Part shown: one piece after another, positions 55,319-63,846 of the stretch
How the letters are laid out: every line of letters starts with the position of its first letter
Numbering within the stretch: position 1 is the stretch's first letter
Assembly: GCF_036346105.1 (NCBI RefSeq)
Contig: NZ_CP107811.1
Coordinates: 1,674,001 to 1,738,000, forward strand
From: Streptomyces sp. NBC_00539
GTDB taxonomy: Bacteria > Actinomycetota > Actinomycetes > Streptomycetales > Streptomycetaceae
Direction of reading: 5' to 3'
DNA: 64,000 nt
Notes under the pieces: model-generated
Told to the model about the DNA's origin: nothing
Database searches by the model: none
What the model saw: the letters and a program-made list of their open reading frames with translations, nothing else
Translations under genes and position numbers: made by a program

Positions 55319-55744
55319 ATGGCCACCACGCGTACCGCGCACACCGACTGGCAGGGCAACCTCCTCAAGGGCTCCGGCGTCGTCTCCCTCGACTCCTCGG
55401 GCCGGGGTTCGTTCGACGTCTCCTGGCCCTCGCGCGCCGAGGCCGCGAACGGCAAGACCAGCCCGGAGGAGCTGATCGCCGCCGCGCACTCCAGCTGCTA
55501 CTCGATGGCCCTCTCGCACGGCCTCGACGGCGCCGGGACCCCGCCCACCCGGGTGGAGACCAAGGCCGACGTGACGTTCCAGCCGGGTGAGGGCATCACC
55601 GGCATCCACCTGACGGTGCGCGCCGAGGTTCCGGGGCTGGACGCCGACGCCTTCCAGGCCGCCGCCGAGGACGCGAAGAAGAACTGCCCGGTCAGCCAGG
55701 CCCTGACGGGTACGACGATCACCCTGAGCGCCGAGCTGATCTGA
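55319..55744 (+). CDS. OsmC/Ohr family peroxiredoxin
   Basis: 141 residues. The two redox cysteines are in AAHSSCYSMALSHGL and DAKKNCPVSQALTG, as in OsmC. The start is the ATG at 55319-55321, preceded by GAAGGGATCCACC. The family removes organic hydroperoxides with lipoyl or thiol partners. This one is nearer OsmC than Ohr, judging by ANGKTSPEELIAAAHSS. It lies 88 bases after zapE and may have its own promoter. No OhrR-type repressor is adjacent. Confidence 0.9.
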   Translation: MATTRTAHTDWQGNLLKGSGVVSLDSSGRGSFDVSWPSRAEAANGKTSPEELIAAAHSSCYSMALSHGLDGAGTPPTRVETKADVTFQPGEGITGIHLTVRAEVPGLDADAFQAAAEDAKKNCPVSQALTGTTITLSAELI

Positions 55745-55984
55745 CGCCGCCACTCCCGGCCGGCGGGGTGCCCGGCCGGCCGGGCGCCGCGCGGTGGGGC
55801 GAGTTCGCCGGGGCCACCGTCTCCCCCCGGCGCCCGGACGGTGTGCGTCGACGCCTGCCCCCGGCAACCGCCTCCGCGGTGGCCGGCCCCCGGAGCACCG
55901 ATCCGTTTCCGATCCGCCCCACCGTGCGCCGCCGCCCCCGATGTCGGATGATCGGACGAAGTCGACTGATCGGGGTGGACGGCG

Positions 55985-56869
55985 ATGGCGAAGAAGGACG
56001 GTACGCGCGGCAAGGCCCGGGCCGGGTCCCCGCCCTCCCTGCGTGAGCTGCTCCGCGTACCGCCCGGCAGGGTCGACCTGACCGCCGTGGACCCGTCCGC
56101 GACCCCCGGCGGTCCCTCGCGCAAGGCGGACGCCCTGGCCGACACGGCCTCCAGGACGGCCGGCCCGCTCGCCTCGCTCCAGGAAAGGCTGTACGCGGCG
56201 AGCACCGCGGGTGACCGGCGCCGGCTCCTGCTCGTCCTCCAGGGCATGGACACCAGCGGCAAGGGCGGCACGGTCAAGCACGTGATCGGCCTCTTCAACC
56301 CCTCGGGATGCCGCATCCACGCCTTCAAAGCGCCCACCCCGGAGGAACGCAGCCACCCCTTCCTCTGGCGCGTCGAAAGGGTCCTCCCCCGGCCCGGCGA
56401 GATCGGCATCTTCGACCGCTCGCACTACGAGGACGTCCTGATCGCCCGCGTCCGCGAACTGGTTCCCCGCCGCGAGCTAAACCGGCGCTACGACGAGATC
56501 AACCGCTTCGAGGAGGCGCTCGCGCAAGACGGCGTCACCGTGGTGAAGGTCTTCCTCCACATCTCCTACGAGGAGCAGCGCGCCCGGCTGCTGGCCCGGC
56601 TCGACAACCCGTCCAAGCACTGGAAGTTCAACGTCGGCGACATCGAGGAGCGGACTCTGTGGCCGGCGTACCAGCGCGCCTACGAGCTGGCGCTGGAGCG
56701 CTGCTCCACGGACGCCGCGCCCTGGTGCACCGTGCCCGCCGACCGCAAGTGGTACCGCAACTGGGCCGTCGGCAGGCTCCTGCTGGAGCATCTGGAGGAC
56801 ATCGGCCCGCGCTATCCGGGTGCTGATTTCGACGTAGACGAGTGCCGCGCGCGTCTACTTGCCACATAG
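55985..56869 (+). CDS. ppk2: Polyphosphate kinase 2 family protein
   Basis: 294 residues, single PPK2 domain. Walker A is LQGMDTSGKGGTVKHV, and the Walker B plus lid region is FDRSHYEDVLIARVREL. It transfers phosphate between polyphosphate and nucleotides in the cytoplasm; whether it prefers ADP, GDP or AMP is not decided by these motifs. The ATG at 55985 follows a 240-base gap. A GC-rich CCGGCCGG inverted pair in the gap (about 55757-55780) could be the OsmC terminator. The next gene begins 19 bases after its stop. Confidence 0.92.
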   Translation: MAKKDGTRGKARAGSPPSLRELLRVPPGRVDLTAVDPSATPGGPSRKADALADTASRTAGPLASLQERLYAASTAGDRRRLLLVLQGMDTSGKGGTVKHVIGLFNPSGCRIHAFKAPTPEERSHPFLWRVERVLPRPGEIGIFDRSHYEDVLIARVRELVPRRELNRRYDEINRFEEALAQDGVTVVKVFLHISYEEQRARLLARLDNPSKHWKFNVGDIEERTLWPAYQRAYELALERCSTDAAPWCTVPADRKWYRNWAVGRLLLEHLEDIGPRYPGADFDVDECRARLLAT

Positions 56870-56887
56870 TCGGATATTTTGCCTGGC

Positions 56888-57781
56888 GTGACCCTCTCCG
56901 TAGCAGTGCGCAAAGCCGCGGCCACGGCCGTTCTCGGTGCCGCCCTCGCCGGTTGCGGGGGCGGCACCGGCTCCTCGCCGAAGCCGGCCAACGAAATCCG
57001 CACGGGCTCCCCGGCGGTCCCCGCCCCCGCCTCGCCCCCCGCCGCCCCTTCGGGCTCCCCGCAGGCCGGCGCGCCGGCCCGGGTGCCCGTCCTGCCGCCC
57101 GGCCCGAACGGCCTGACGCCCGTCTTCGAGCGGGCGAAGCAGCACGGCGACAAGACCGTCGCGCTGACCTTCGACGCGGACATGACCTCCGACCAGGGGC
57201 CGCGCGCCGCCTCGGGGGAACGTTTCGACAACCCGCAGCTGATCTCGTCCCTGCGCGCCCTCAAGGTGCCCGCCACCATCTTCATGACGGGCCGTTGGGC
57301 GGAGGAGTACCCGGACCAGGCGAAGGCCATCGGCAGCGACCCGAACTTCGAGATCGCCAACCACTCGTACAGTCACCACGCCTTCAAGTCCCCCTGCTAC
57401 GGGCTGCCCGCGCTCGACGGCGCCGCCGCCACGGCCGACGTGGACCGGGCCTTCGCCGCCTTCCGCAAGGCGGGCGCGGTCAACACCGTCCCCTACTTCC
57501 GTTTCCCCGGCGGCTGCTACGACGACCAGGCGCTGCGGGCGCTGTCCCCGGCCAAGGTGACGGCCGTGCAGTGGGACGTGGTCAGCGGTGACGCGTTCGC
57601 CAAGGACCCCGACGCGGTGGCGGAGCAGGTGCTGGCCGGGGTGAAGCCGGGGTCGGTGGTGGTCATGCACTGCACGCGCAGCGCGGCGCCGGTCACCGAG
57701 CAGGCCGTCCGCAAGGTCGTCCCGGAGCTGCGCAAGCGCGGCTACCGCTTCGTGAAGGTCTCCGAACTGATCGGGAAGTAG
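56888..57781 (+). CDS. Polysaccharide deacetylase lipoprotein (NodB domain)
   Basis: 297 residues. A signal peptide ends in the lipobox LAGC (VLGAALAGCGGGTG), so the protein should be anchored outside the membrane. A Pro/Ala-rich linker leads to the NodB homology domain: LTFDADMTSDQ (motif 1), ANHSYSHHAF (motif 2) and YFRFPGGCYD (motif 3), which gather the metal and catalytic residues. It removes acetyl groups from peptidoglycan or chitin-like sugars; the polymer is unknown. I chose GTG at 56888; the stretch 56870-56887 separates it from ppk2. Confidence 0.88.
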   Translation: MTLSVAVRKAAATAVLGAALAGCGGGTGSSPKPANEIRTGSPAVPAPASPPAAPSGSPQAGAPARVPVLPPGPNGLTPVFERAKQHGDKTVALTFDADMTSDQGPRAASGERFDNPQLISSLRALKVPATIFMTGRWAEEYPDQAKAIGSDPNFEIANHSYSHHAFKSPCYGLPALDGAAATADVDRAFAAFRKAGAVNTVPYFRFPGGCYDDQALRALSPAKVTAVQWDVVSGDAFAKDPDAVAEQVLAGVKPGSVVVMHCTRSAAPVTEQAVRKVVPELRKRGYRFVKVSELIGK

Positions 57782-57809
57782 GGACCTGGTCGTCCCGGAC
57801 GAGGCCCCC

Positions 57810-57841
57810 CGCGGTTCAGTGCGCCCGCGGTTCAGTGCGCC
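57810..57841. repeat. Exact 16-bp tandem duplication at the end of the AIM24 gene
   Basis: CGCGGTTCAGTGCGCC occurs at 57810-57825 and again at 57826-57841. The second copy holds the last codons and stop of the AIM24 gene (complement). The first lies beyond the stop. Confidence 0.75.
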
Positions 57842-58506
57842 GCGGGCGCCTCGGTGACCTCGCTGGGGCGGACGATGACGAATCCCTCGCCGCTCAGCTT
57901 GAGCTGTACGGCCTCCCCCGAACCGCCGCGGATCATCGACCCGATCGACTGGGAGCGGTGCAGCCCCGTCTCCAGCGCGGCGCTCCATCCGACCACCGCG
58001 TCGGTGTCCACGTAGACGGGCGCCTGCGCGGCGACCGGGATGATGATCGGGTTGCCGTCGCAGATCACCGCGAGCTTTCCGGTCCCGGTGAACAGGCTGT
58101 TGAAGAGGCCGCCGCCGGTCATGCCCGCGCCCTTGACCATCTTGATCTCGTAGGACAGCGACGGATCGAAACACAGGACGTTGCGCCCGTTGATGGTCAG
58201 GGCGTCACCGGGCTCGAACTCGACGATGAAGCAGTTCGCCGCCTGGTGGGCGAACCAGGCCTCGCCCTGGCCGCGCACCGACATCAGGGGCAGCCCCTCG
58301 CCGGTCACGGCCCGCTTGAGCATGCCGCCTATGCCCTGCCCCCTGCGCTCGAACTGGAGGTTGCCGCGGAAGGCGACCATCGAGCCCTGACGGGCCAGCA
58401 CCTCCCCGTTGACGGTGTACTTGACGGACTTGGCGTTCTGGAGGGTCATGCCGGCGACGGCGGAGGGCTGGACCAGGTTCTCGGACGCGAAAAGATCACT
58501 CTTCAT
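57832..58506 (-). CDS. AIM24/TerD-like DUF124 family protein
   Basis: 224 residues of the AIM24 (DUF124) family, with QSIGSMIRGGSGEAVQLKLS, FDPSLSYEIKMVKGAGMTGG and CFIVEFEPGDALTINGRNV. The fold is double-stranded beta-helix-like. Yeast Aim24 is linked to mitochondrial membrane organisation, but no bacterial role is established. No signal peptide is seen. The ATG at 58504-58506 starts the usual sequence MKSDLFASENL. It is convergent with the deacetylase gene and its 3' end is tandemly duplicated past the stop. PTH2 is divergent, with 71 bases between starts. Confidence 0.85.
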   Translation of the reverse strand: MKSDLFASENLVQPSAVAGMTLQNAKSVKYTVNGEVLARQGSMVAFRGNLQFERRGQGIGGMLKRAVTGEGLPLMSVRGQGEAWFAHQAANCFIVEFEPGDALTINGRNVLCFDPSLSYEIKMVKGAGMTGGGLFNSLFTGTGKLAVICDGNPIIIPVAAQAPVYVDTDAVVGWSAALETGLHRSQSIGSMIRGGSGEAVQLKLSGEGFVIVRPSEVTEAPAAH

Positions 58507-58577
58507 GGGCCCGATCCTCGCCCGCAGGCAACCCCTGCGGCATCCTCCTCAAGTCGGAGGCTGGCAGACTGGGCCGG

Positions 58578-59351
58578 ATGAGCACCGAGGACACCCAGGC
58601 CCGCCAGGACACCGCCCCCGCACCGGCCGTAGGGGCCGACAGTCCGTTCCGCAAGGAGCACGCGGCCCGCGACGAGGCCCCCCAGTTCGTGCTGCCGCTG
58701 GTCGTGCGGATCGAGAAGACCGCGCCGCCGGCCAGGACCGACGCGTTGGAGACGGCGGCCCGCGCGGTGCTGGTGCTGCTGACGGACGAACGCGCGCACG
58801 GCGAGGGCGAGTGGGCCGACGCCGTCCGGGACTGGCAGGACGCCCGGATCCGCAAGGTGGTCCGGCGCGCCCGCGGGGCGGAGTGGCGCAAGGCCGAGAC
58901 CCTGCCGGGGGTCACGGTCCGCGGCGCGGGCCCGTCGGGGGCCGGGTGCGAGGTGCGGGTCTTCCCGCCGGTGCCCCTCGACGGCTGGCCCAAGGAACTG
59001 GCCAAGCTCCAGGTGTCGGGCACCGACCTCGACGACCCGGAGCCGGTCCCCGCGGCGGCGCCCGGCGTACCCGTGCTGTGGCTCAACCCGGACCTGGACA
59101 TGTCGGCCGGCAAGGCGATGGCCCAGGCCGGGCACGCGGCGCAGCTGGCGTGGTGGGAGCTGACCCCCGCGGAGCGCGGCGCGTGGCGGGACTCCGGTTT
59201 CCGGCTGGCCGTACGGACGGCTCCGCGCGAGCGGTGGGCGCAGTTGAGCGGGAGCGGCCTGCCGGTGGTGCGGGACGCGGGGTTCACGGAGATCGCCCCG
59301 GGCTCCTGCACGGTCGTCTCGGACCATCCGGCGCTGCGGGCGCGGCTGTAG
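58578..59351 (+). CDS. Peptidyl-tRNA hydrolase, PTH2 family
   Basis: 257 residues. The PTH2 signature is MSAGKAMAQAGHAAQLAWWE, and the fold continues with VRDAGFTEIAPGSCTVVSD. PTH2 enzymes, mostly archaeal and eukaryotic, release peptides from peptidyl-tRNA; many actinomycetes also carry one. The N-terminal 110 residues are extra and variable. A 123-base gap follows before the DUF692 gene, with a possible GC-rich hairpin just after the stop (59353-59374). Whether it substitutes for PTH1 is not known. Confidence 0.82.
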   Translation: MSTEDTQARQDTAPAPAVGADSPFRKEHAARDEAPQFVLPLVVRIEKTAPPARTDALETAARAVLVLLTDERAHGEGEWADAVRDWQDARIRKVVRRARGAEWRKAETLPGVTVRGAGPSGAGCEVRVFPPVPLDGWPKELAKLQVSGTDLDDPEPVPAAAPGVPVLWLNPDLDMSAGKAMAQAGHAAQLAWWELTPAERGAWRDSGFRLAVRTAPRERWAQLSGSGLPVVRDAGFTEIAPGSCTVVSDHPALRARL

Positions 59352-59474
59352 GTCCGCCGGGGGCGGCCGCGGCGGAACCTCAAATGTTGCTCTGAACGTC
59401 CCCTCCGGCGGGTTGGCGGGACCTCGCCGGGGCCATCACACCGGCGTACGGACCGAGGGAAGGGGGGCGGGGAC

Positions 59475-60878
59475 ATGAAGCCCGTGGCACACCTGGGGGT
59501 GGGCATCGGCTGGCGGCCTGAGATCGCGGAAGCGGTGGAACGGCTGCCCGGCCTGGACTGGGTCGAGGTGGTGGCGGAGAACATCTGCCCCGGCCATCTG
59601 CCGGCCTCGCTGACGCGGCTGCTGGAGCGCGGCGTCCGCGTCGTCCCGCACGGGGTCTCCCTGGGCCTCGGCGGCGCCGACCGCCCGGACGCCGGGAAGC
59701 TGGCCGCGCTCGGGGAGCGGGCCGTGGCGCTGGGGGCGCCGCTGGTCACCGAGCACATCGCGTACGTACGCACCTCCTCGCCGGCGCTGGAGGCCGGGCA
59801 CCTGCTCCCGGTGCCGCGCACCCGGGAGGCGCTGGACGTGCTCTGCGAGAACGTCCGGATCGCGCAGGACGCGCTGCCCGTGCCGCTGGCGCTGGAGAAC
59901 ATCGCCGCGCTGTTCCCGTGGCCCGGGGACGAGCTGACGGAGGCGCGGTTCCTGACCGAGCTGGTGGAGCGGACGGGGGTGCGGCTGCTCATCGACGTGG
60001 CGAACCTGCACACCAACCGGGTGAACCGGGGCGAGGACCCGGCGGCGGTGCTCGACGCGATCCCGCTGGAGGCGCTGGCGTACGTGCACGTCGCCGGGGG
60101 TGTGGAGCGCGGCGGCGTGTGGCACGACACGCACGCGCACCCCGTGCCGGAGGTGGTGCTGGACGTACTGGCGCAGCTGCGGGCACGGGTGGAGCCGGCC
60201 GGGGTCCTGCTGGAGCGGGACGACGACTTCCCGCCGGAGGGTGAGCTGGCCGGGGAACTCCGGGCCATCCGCGACGTGTTGACGGGCCGCCCGGTCCCAC
60301 CCGCCCCGGCCCTGCGCGCTGCGTCTGCCGGGGGCTCGGCCTCCGCGGGCCGGCCCCGCGCACGTGCGGCTTCCGATGCCTCGGGCCCCGCCCCGGACGC
60401 GGTCGCGGTCCCGCAGACGGACGCGGACGCCGTGGAGGACCGGGCCGGCGTCCCGGAGACCGTGACGGACTCCCTCCGGACCCGGCTCGGGCTCCAGCAG
60501 GCCGCCCTGCTGTCCGCGCTCGTCGCGGGAACCCCCGTACCGGAGGGCTTCGACCGGCAGCGGATCCGGGTCCAGGCGCGGGCGCTGGCCGCCAAGCGCG
60601 CTTCGGTGGTGGCGAAGGTGGCGCCGGAGCTGCCCGCGCTCCTGGGCGGCGGCGACGCGTACCGCACCGCGTTCCTCGGCTACGCCCGGGGCCGCCCGAT
60701 GAGGGCCGGGTACCGCCGGGACGCCCTGGACTTCGCCGAGCACCTGCTGATCCGCGGCCTGCCGGCCGACCCGGCGGCCCGCCGCCGTCTCACCGCCTGG
60801 TGGCGGGAGCGGGCCGGGGCGCGGCCGCCGCGCCGGGTCGTGCGGTGGGCGCGTGCGCTCGTGGCGAGGGCGGCGTGA
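59475..60878 (+). CDS. DUF692 (MNIO) iron enzyme fused to a partner-like C-terminal domain
   Basis: 467 residues. Residues 1-270 are a TIM-barrel DUF692/MNIO enzyme. The candidate metal ligands and active residues are His59, Glu93 and His94 (TEHIAYVRT), Glu141, Asp174 and His179 ([10 protein letters not shown]), His205, and His217, His220 and His222 ([14 protein letters not shown]), with Glu247. Family members modify cysteines in peptide substrates (MbnB, TglH, BufB). After a Pro/Ala/Asp-rich linker (271-330), residues 335-425 resemble the DUF2063/BufC/HvfC partner domain ([20 protein letters not shown]), which is normally separate. Its stop overlaps the GTG of the TIGR04222 gene, so the pair is translated together. 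A RiPP-like reaction is inferred. Confidence 0.85.
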   Translation: MKPVAHLGVGIGWRPEIAEAVERLPGLDWVEVVAENICPGHLPASLTRLLERGVRVVPHGVSLGLGGADRPDAGKLAALGERAVALGAPLVTEHIAYVRTSSPALEAGHLLPVPRTREALDVLCENVRIAQDALPVPLALENIAALFPWPGDELTEARFLTELVERTGVRLLIDVANLHTNRVNRGEDPAAVLDAIPLEALAYVHVAGGVERGGVWHDTHAHPVPEVVLDVLAQLRARVEPAGVLLERDDDFPPEGELAGELRAIRDVLTGRPVPPAPALRAASAGGSASAGRPRARAASDASGPAPDAVAVPQTDADAVEDRAGVPETVTDSLRTRLGLQQAALLSALVAGTPVPEGFDRQRIRVQARALAAKRASVVAKVAPELPALLGGGDAYRTAFLGYARGRPMRAGYRRDALDFAEHLLIRGLPADPAARRRLTAWWRERAGARPPRRVVRWARALVARAA

Positions 60879-61945
60879 ACGCGCTCGCCGTGGCGGTCTG
60901 GCTCGCCGTGGCGGTCTCCAGCGTGCTGCTCCTGCTCGGCGGGCGCGGGCGGCGCTCCTCGGCGTCCGGCGCGGCGGCGTACCTGCACGACCTGTCGGAG
61001 GCCGCGTTCCTGGTGGGCGGGCCCGGGGCGGTCGTGGACAGCGCGCTCGTGTCCCTCCTCTGCGATGGCCGGCTGGTGGTCGGCGGCCCCGGCATCGTCC
61101 ACGCCCGGCCCGGGGTGCGGGCCGCCGACGTCGCCGAGCGCGCCGTGCTCCAGGCCCTGCTGCGGGCCCCGTCGGGGTGGCTGTACCAGGTGCGGTACGC
61201 GGCCATGGTCGACCCGGCCGTGCAGGAGACCGGGGACGCCCTGGCCGACCGCGGGCTGATCACCGTGCCCGGATCCGGGCGCGGGTGGCGCCGCTGGGGG
61301 CTGGCCCAGGCGGTGGTGTGCGCGGTGCTGGTGCCGGTGTCCCTGGTGCTCACCTTCGTGGCGTGGGCGCCGGAGCGGGGGTTCCAGGTGCCGTTCGTCT
61401 TCGAGGTGTTGCCCGCGCTGCTGATCGGGATCGCGTGCGGGGTCACCGGCTCGCGCCGGGCCCGTCGGCGGATCACGCCGGCGGGGCGGGAGGCGCTGGG
61501 CGCGATGCGGGCCCGGTACGCGGGCGACCGGACCCCGCGCGTGCAGACGGCCCTGTTCGGGCTGCGCGGTCTGCGGGACCCGTACCTGCGGCAGCAGTTG
61601 GTGCCGGCCGCCCGCGGCACCCGCCTGGCCGCTGCGCAGTCCGGTCCGCGGCGGGCCGGCGACTCCGGCTCGTCCGATGCGGCCGTCCCGTTCGGGCCGC
61701 TGGTGTGGTGTGCGGCGGCCGACGGCGGGGGCTCGGGCTCCTCCTGCGCGGGCGCCGGTTCCGGCTGCGGCTCCTCCGGTTCCAGCTGTTCCGCCTCCGC
61801 CTGTTCCACCGGCTCGGGGTGCTCGTCCGGTTCCGGTTGCTCCGGCTCGTCGGGCTCCGGCTGCTCGTCCTCCTCGGGATCCGGCTGCTCCTCGGCCTCC
61901 TCCTGCTCGTCCTCCTCCGGCTCCAGCTGTTCCAGCAGCTCCTGA
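60875..61945 (+). CDS. TIGR04222 membrane protein with Cys-rich Ser/Gly tail (candidate MNIO substrate)
   Basis: 356 residues. Helices near 4-22, 141-165 and 172-191 span the membrane. The domain between ([34 protein letters not shown]) matches TIGR04222. Residues 277-356 are almost only Ser, Gly, Ala and Cys, with Cys at 279, 291, 298, 305, 310, 316, 322, 330, 338, 344 and 352. A GSGC(S/C)-like unit recurs, for example [14 protein letters not shown]. Basic residues after the third helix place the tail on the cytoplasmic side, where the MNIO enzyme could reach it. The GTG overlaps the previous stop (GTGA). I infer a modified cysteine tail; this is untested. Confidence 0.82.
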   Translation: MNALAVAVWLAVAVSSVLLLLGGRGRRSSASGAAAYLHDLSEAAFLVGGPGAVVDSALVSLLCDGRLVVGGPGIVHARPGVRAADVAERAVLQALLRAPSGWLYQVRYAAMVDPAVQETGDALADRGLITVPGSGRGWRRWGLAQAVVCAVLVPVSLVLTFVAWAPERGFQVPFVFEVLPALLIGIACGVTGSRRARRRITPAGREALGAMRARYAGDRTPRVQTALFGLRGLRDPYLRQQLVPAARGTRLAAAQSGPRRAGDSGSSDAAVPFGPLVWCAAADGGGSGSSCAGAGSGCGSSGSSCSASACSTGSGCSSGSGCSGSSGSGCSSSSGSGCSSASSCSSSSGSSCSSSS

Positions 61946-62068
61946 CCGCCCGTCGGCCCGGCGCGGTACGACAAAAGGGCGGAGCGGGGCGACACCCGGC
62001 GCGGGGTGCTGTACAGCGACGCCCGCGCGGCATCTGATCGGATCAGCCGATGAGATGAGAGGGCCGCC

Positions 62069-63733
62069 ATGCGCAGGAAGCTCGCACGCCGCGCGGTCGT
62101 CGCGGCGGTCCTCTCCCTGGCTCTGACCGGTCCCGTCCCCGCCCGGGCCGCCGCCGGGACCGACGGGGGCACGGGGGCCGCCGAGGCCGCCGAGGCTGCC
62201 GAGGCTGCCGAGGCCGCCGGGGCCGAGGTCGTCGCCCGCAACCCGCCGCTGCTCGACTTCGGGCCCTGCCCCGACGCCGAGATGCTGCCCGACCCCGTCC
62301 GGTGCGCGGCCTTGCGCGTCCCGCTCGACTACGCCCGCCCCGACGGCCCGCACATCTCCCTCACCGTCAGCCGGGTTCCCGCCACCGGCCGCGGCGGAGC
62401 GGCCCGGCAGGGCGCCCTCGTCCACAACCCGGGCGGGCCCGGCGCCTCCGGGATGGCCTTCCCGCTCTACGGGACCCTGCCCTCCTGGCAGCGCGTCGCC
62501 GCCGCCTACGACCTCATCGGGTACGCCCCGCGCGGGGTCGGCCGCTCCGCCCCGCTCTCCTGCCGGGAGCCGGCCGCCCGCGCCGGGGCGCCCACCCAGG
62601 TCCCGGCCGACCCCTCACCCGCGTACAAGGGGCAACGGGCCGCCGCCGCCCGGGCCTACGCCCTCGGCTGCGCCCGGCGGGCCGGCGCCGCCCTGCCGTA
62701 CTACACGACCCTGAACAACGTCCGGGACCTGTACGTGCTCCGCGCCGCCCTCGGGGAACCGAAGCTGAACTTCCTGGGCGCCTCGTACGGCACCTACCTG
62801 GGGGCCGTCTACGCCACCCTCTACCCGGGCCACCTGCGCCGCATGGTCTTCGACTCGGCCGTCGACCCCGACCCGCGGCGCGTGTGGTACCGCAACAACC
62901 TCGACCAGGGACCCGGCTTCGAGCGCCGCTGGTACGACTTCCGCGCCTGGACCGCCCGCCACCACGCCGCGTACGGCCTCGGCGCCACGCCGGAAGCCGT
63001 GCTGGGTGCCTACGAGCGCGTCCGGGCCGCACTGGCCCGCACCCCCGCGGGCGGGGTCGTGGGGACGGGCGAACTGCACGCCGCCTTCCTCCAGACGGCC
63101 TACTACGACGACGTCTGGCCGGACCGGGCCCGGGCGCTGGCGGCCTACCTGCGCGGCGACCCGGGTCCGCTGACGGAACAGGCGGCACCGGACCCGGCGC
63201 GGGCCGCCGCCGTCGAGAACGCGACGGCCGTCTACACGGCGGTGCTGTGCAACGACGCCCCCTGGCCCGCCGACTGGGAGACCTGGGACCGGGACAACAC
63301 CGAGGTGGCGCGCCGGGCGCCCTTCGAGACCTGGGCCAACGCGTTCCTCAACCTGCCCTGCGCCTCCTGGCCGGTGCGCGAGCGGCAGCGCCCGGTGGAC
63401 GTGGCGGCCGGGCGGCCGGGGCTCCCCCGCACGCTGATCGTGGCGGCGGAGCGGGACGGGGCGACCCCCTACCCGGGCGCCCTGGAGCTGCAGCGGCGGC
63501 TGGCCCCGTCGGCCGCGCTGGTCACGGAGGAGGGAGCGGGCCAGCACGGGGTGGCCGGCGGTCACAACGACTGCGTCGACCGTCATGTGGAGCGGTACTT
63601 GCTGACGGGAGGCACCCCGAGGTGGCGTGCCTCGTGCGCGCCGCATCCGGAGCCCGCACCGGTGTCGCTGGACGAGCGGGCGGCGGGCACCCGGGGGAAT
63701 GCTCCCAGGGCGCTGCTGCCGCCGGTCGTCTGA
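62069..63733 (+). CDS. Secreted tripeptidyl aminopeptidase-like alpha/beta-hydrolase (SlpD/E type)
   Basis: 554 residues. A signal peptide (VVAAVLSLALTGPVPARAAA) precedes an Ala/Glu repeat (AAEAAEAAEAAEAAGAE, encoded by 9-bp repeats near 62175-62220). The mature enzyme is the S33/tripeptidyl-peptidase type: the nucleophile is in FLGASYGTYLGAVY, an acidic residue in VAAERDGATP and the His in GQHGVAGGHND. It likely trims N-terminal tripeptides outside the cell, as for the Streptomyces Slp proteases. The ATG at 62069 gives the signal peptide; 123 bases separate it from the TIGR04222 gene. Five or more Cys suggest disulfides. Confidence 0.85.
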   Translation: MRRKLARRAVVAAVLSLALTGPVPARAAAGTDGGTGAAEAAEAAEAAEAAGAEVVARNPPLLDFGPCPDAEMLPDPVRCAALRVPLDYARPDGPHISLTVSRVPATGRGGAARQGALVHNPGGPGASGMAFPLYGTLPSWQRVAAAYDLIGYAPRGVGRSAPLSCREPAARAGAPTQVPADPSPAYKGQRAAAARAYALGCARRAGAALPYYTTLNNVRDLYVLRAALGEPKLNFLGASYGTYLGAVYATLYPGHLRRMVFDSAVDPDPRRVWYRNNLDQGPGFERRWYDFRAWTARHHAAYGLGATPEAVLGAYERVRAALARTPAGGVVGTGELHAAFLQTAYYDDVWPDRARALAAYLRGDPGPLTEQAAPDPARAAAVENATAVYTAVLCNDAPWPADWETWDRDNTEVARRAPFETWANAFLNLPCASWPVRERQRPVDVAAGRPGLPRTLIVAAERDGATPYPGALELQRRLAPSAALVTEEGAGQHGVAGGHNDCVDRHVERYLLTGGTPRWRASCAPHPEPAPVSLDERAAGTRGNAPRALLPPVV

Positions 63734-63795
63734 ACTTCCGGGCGGGGTCTCCGGCTGCGTCGATTCGGGGGCGGGGCCTCCCGATCACCGGAACG

Positions 63796-63815
63796 CCGCT
63801 CCTCTCGCGGAGCGG
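63796..63815. terminator. Hairpin between convergent protease and HemQ-like genes
   Basis: CCGCTCC (63796-63802) pairs with GGAGCGG (63809-63815) across a TCTCGC loop. It lies in the 113-base convergent gap 63734-63846, where a bidirectional terminator is expected. Confidence 0.4.
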
Positions 63816-63846
63816 ACTCCTCCGGTCCTTCCCCCCAGGGGAGGTA

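Noticed and set aside
59475-60878. Xylose isomerase-like sugar enzyme
   Set aside because: The TIM barrel and metal residues match DUF692/MNIO better, and the fused partner-like domain and neighbour fit that family.
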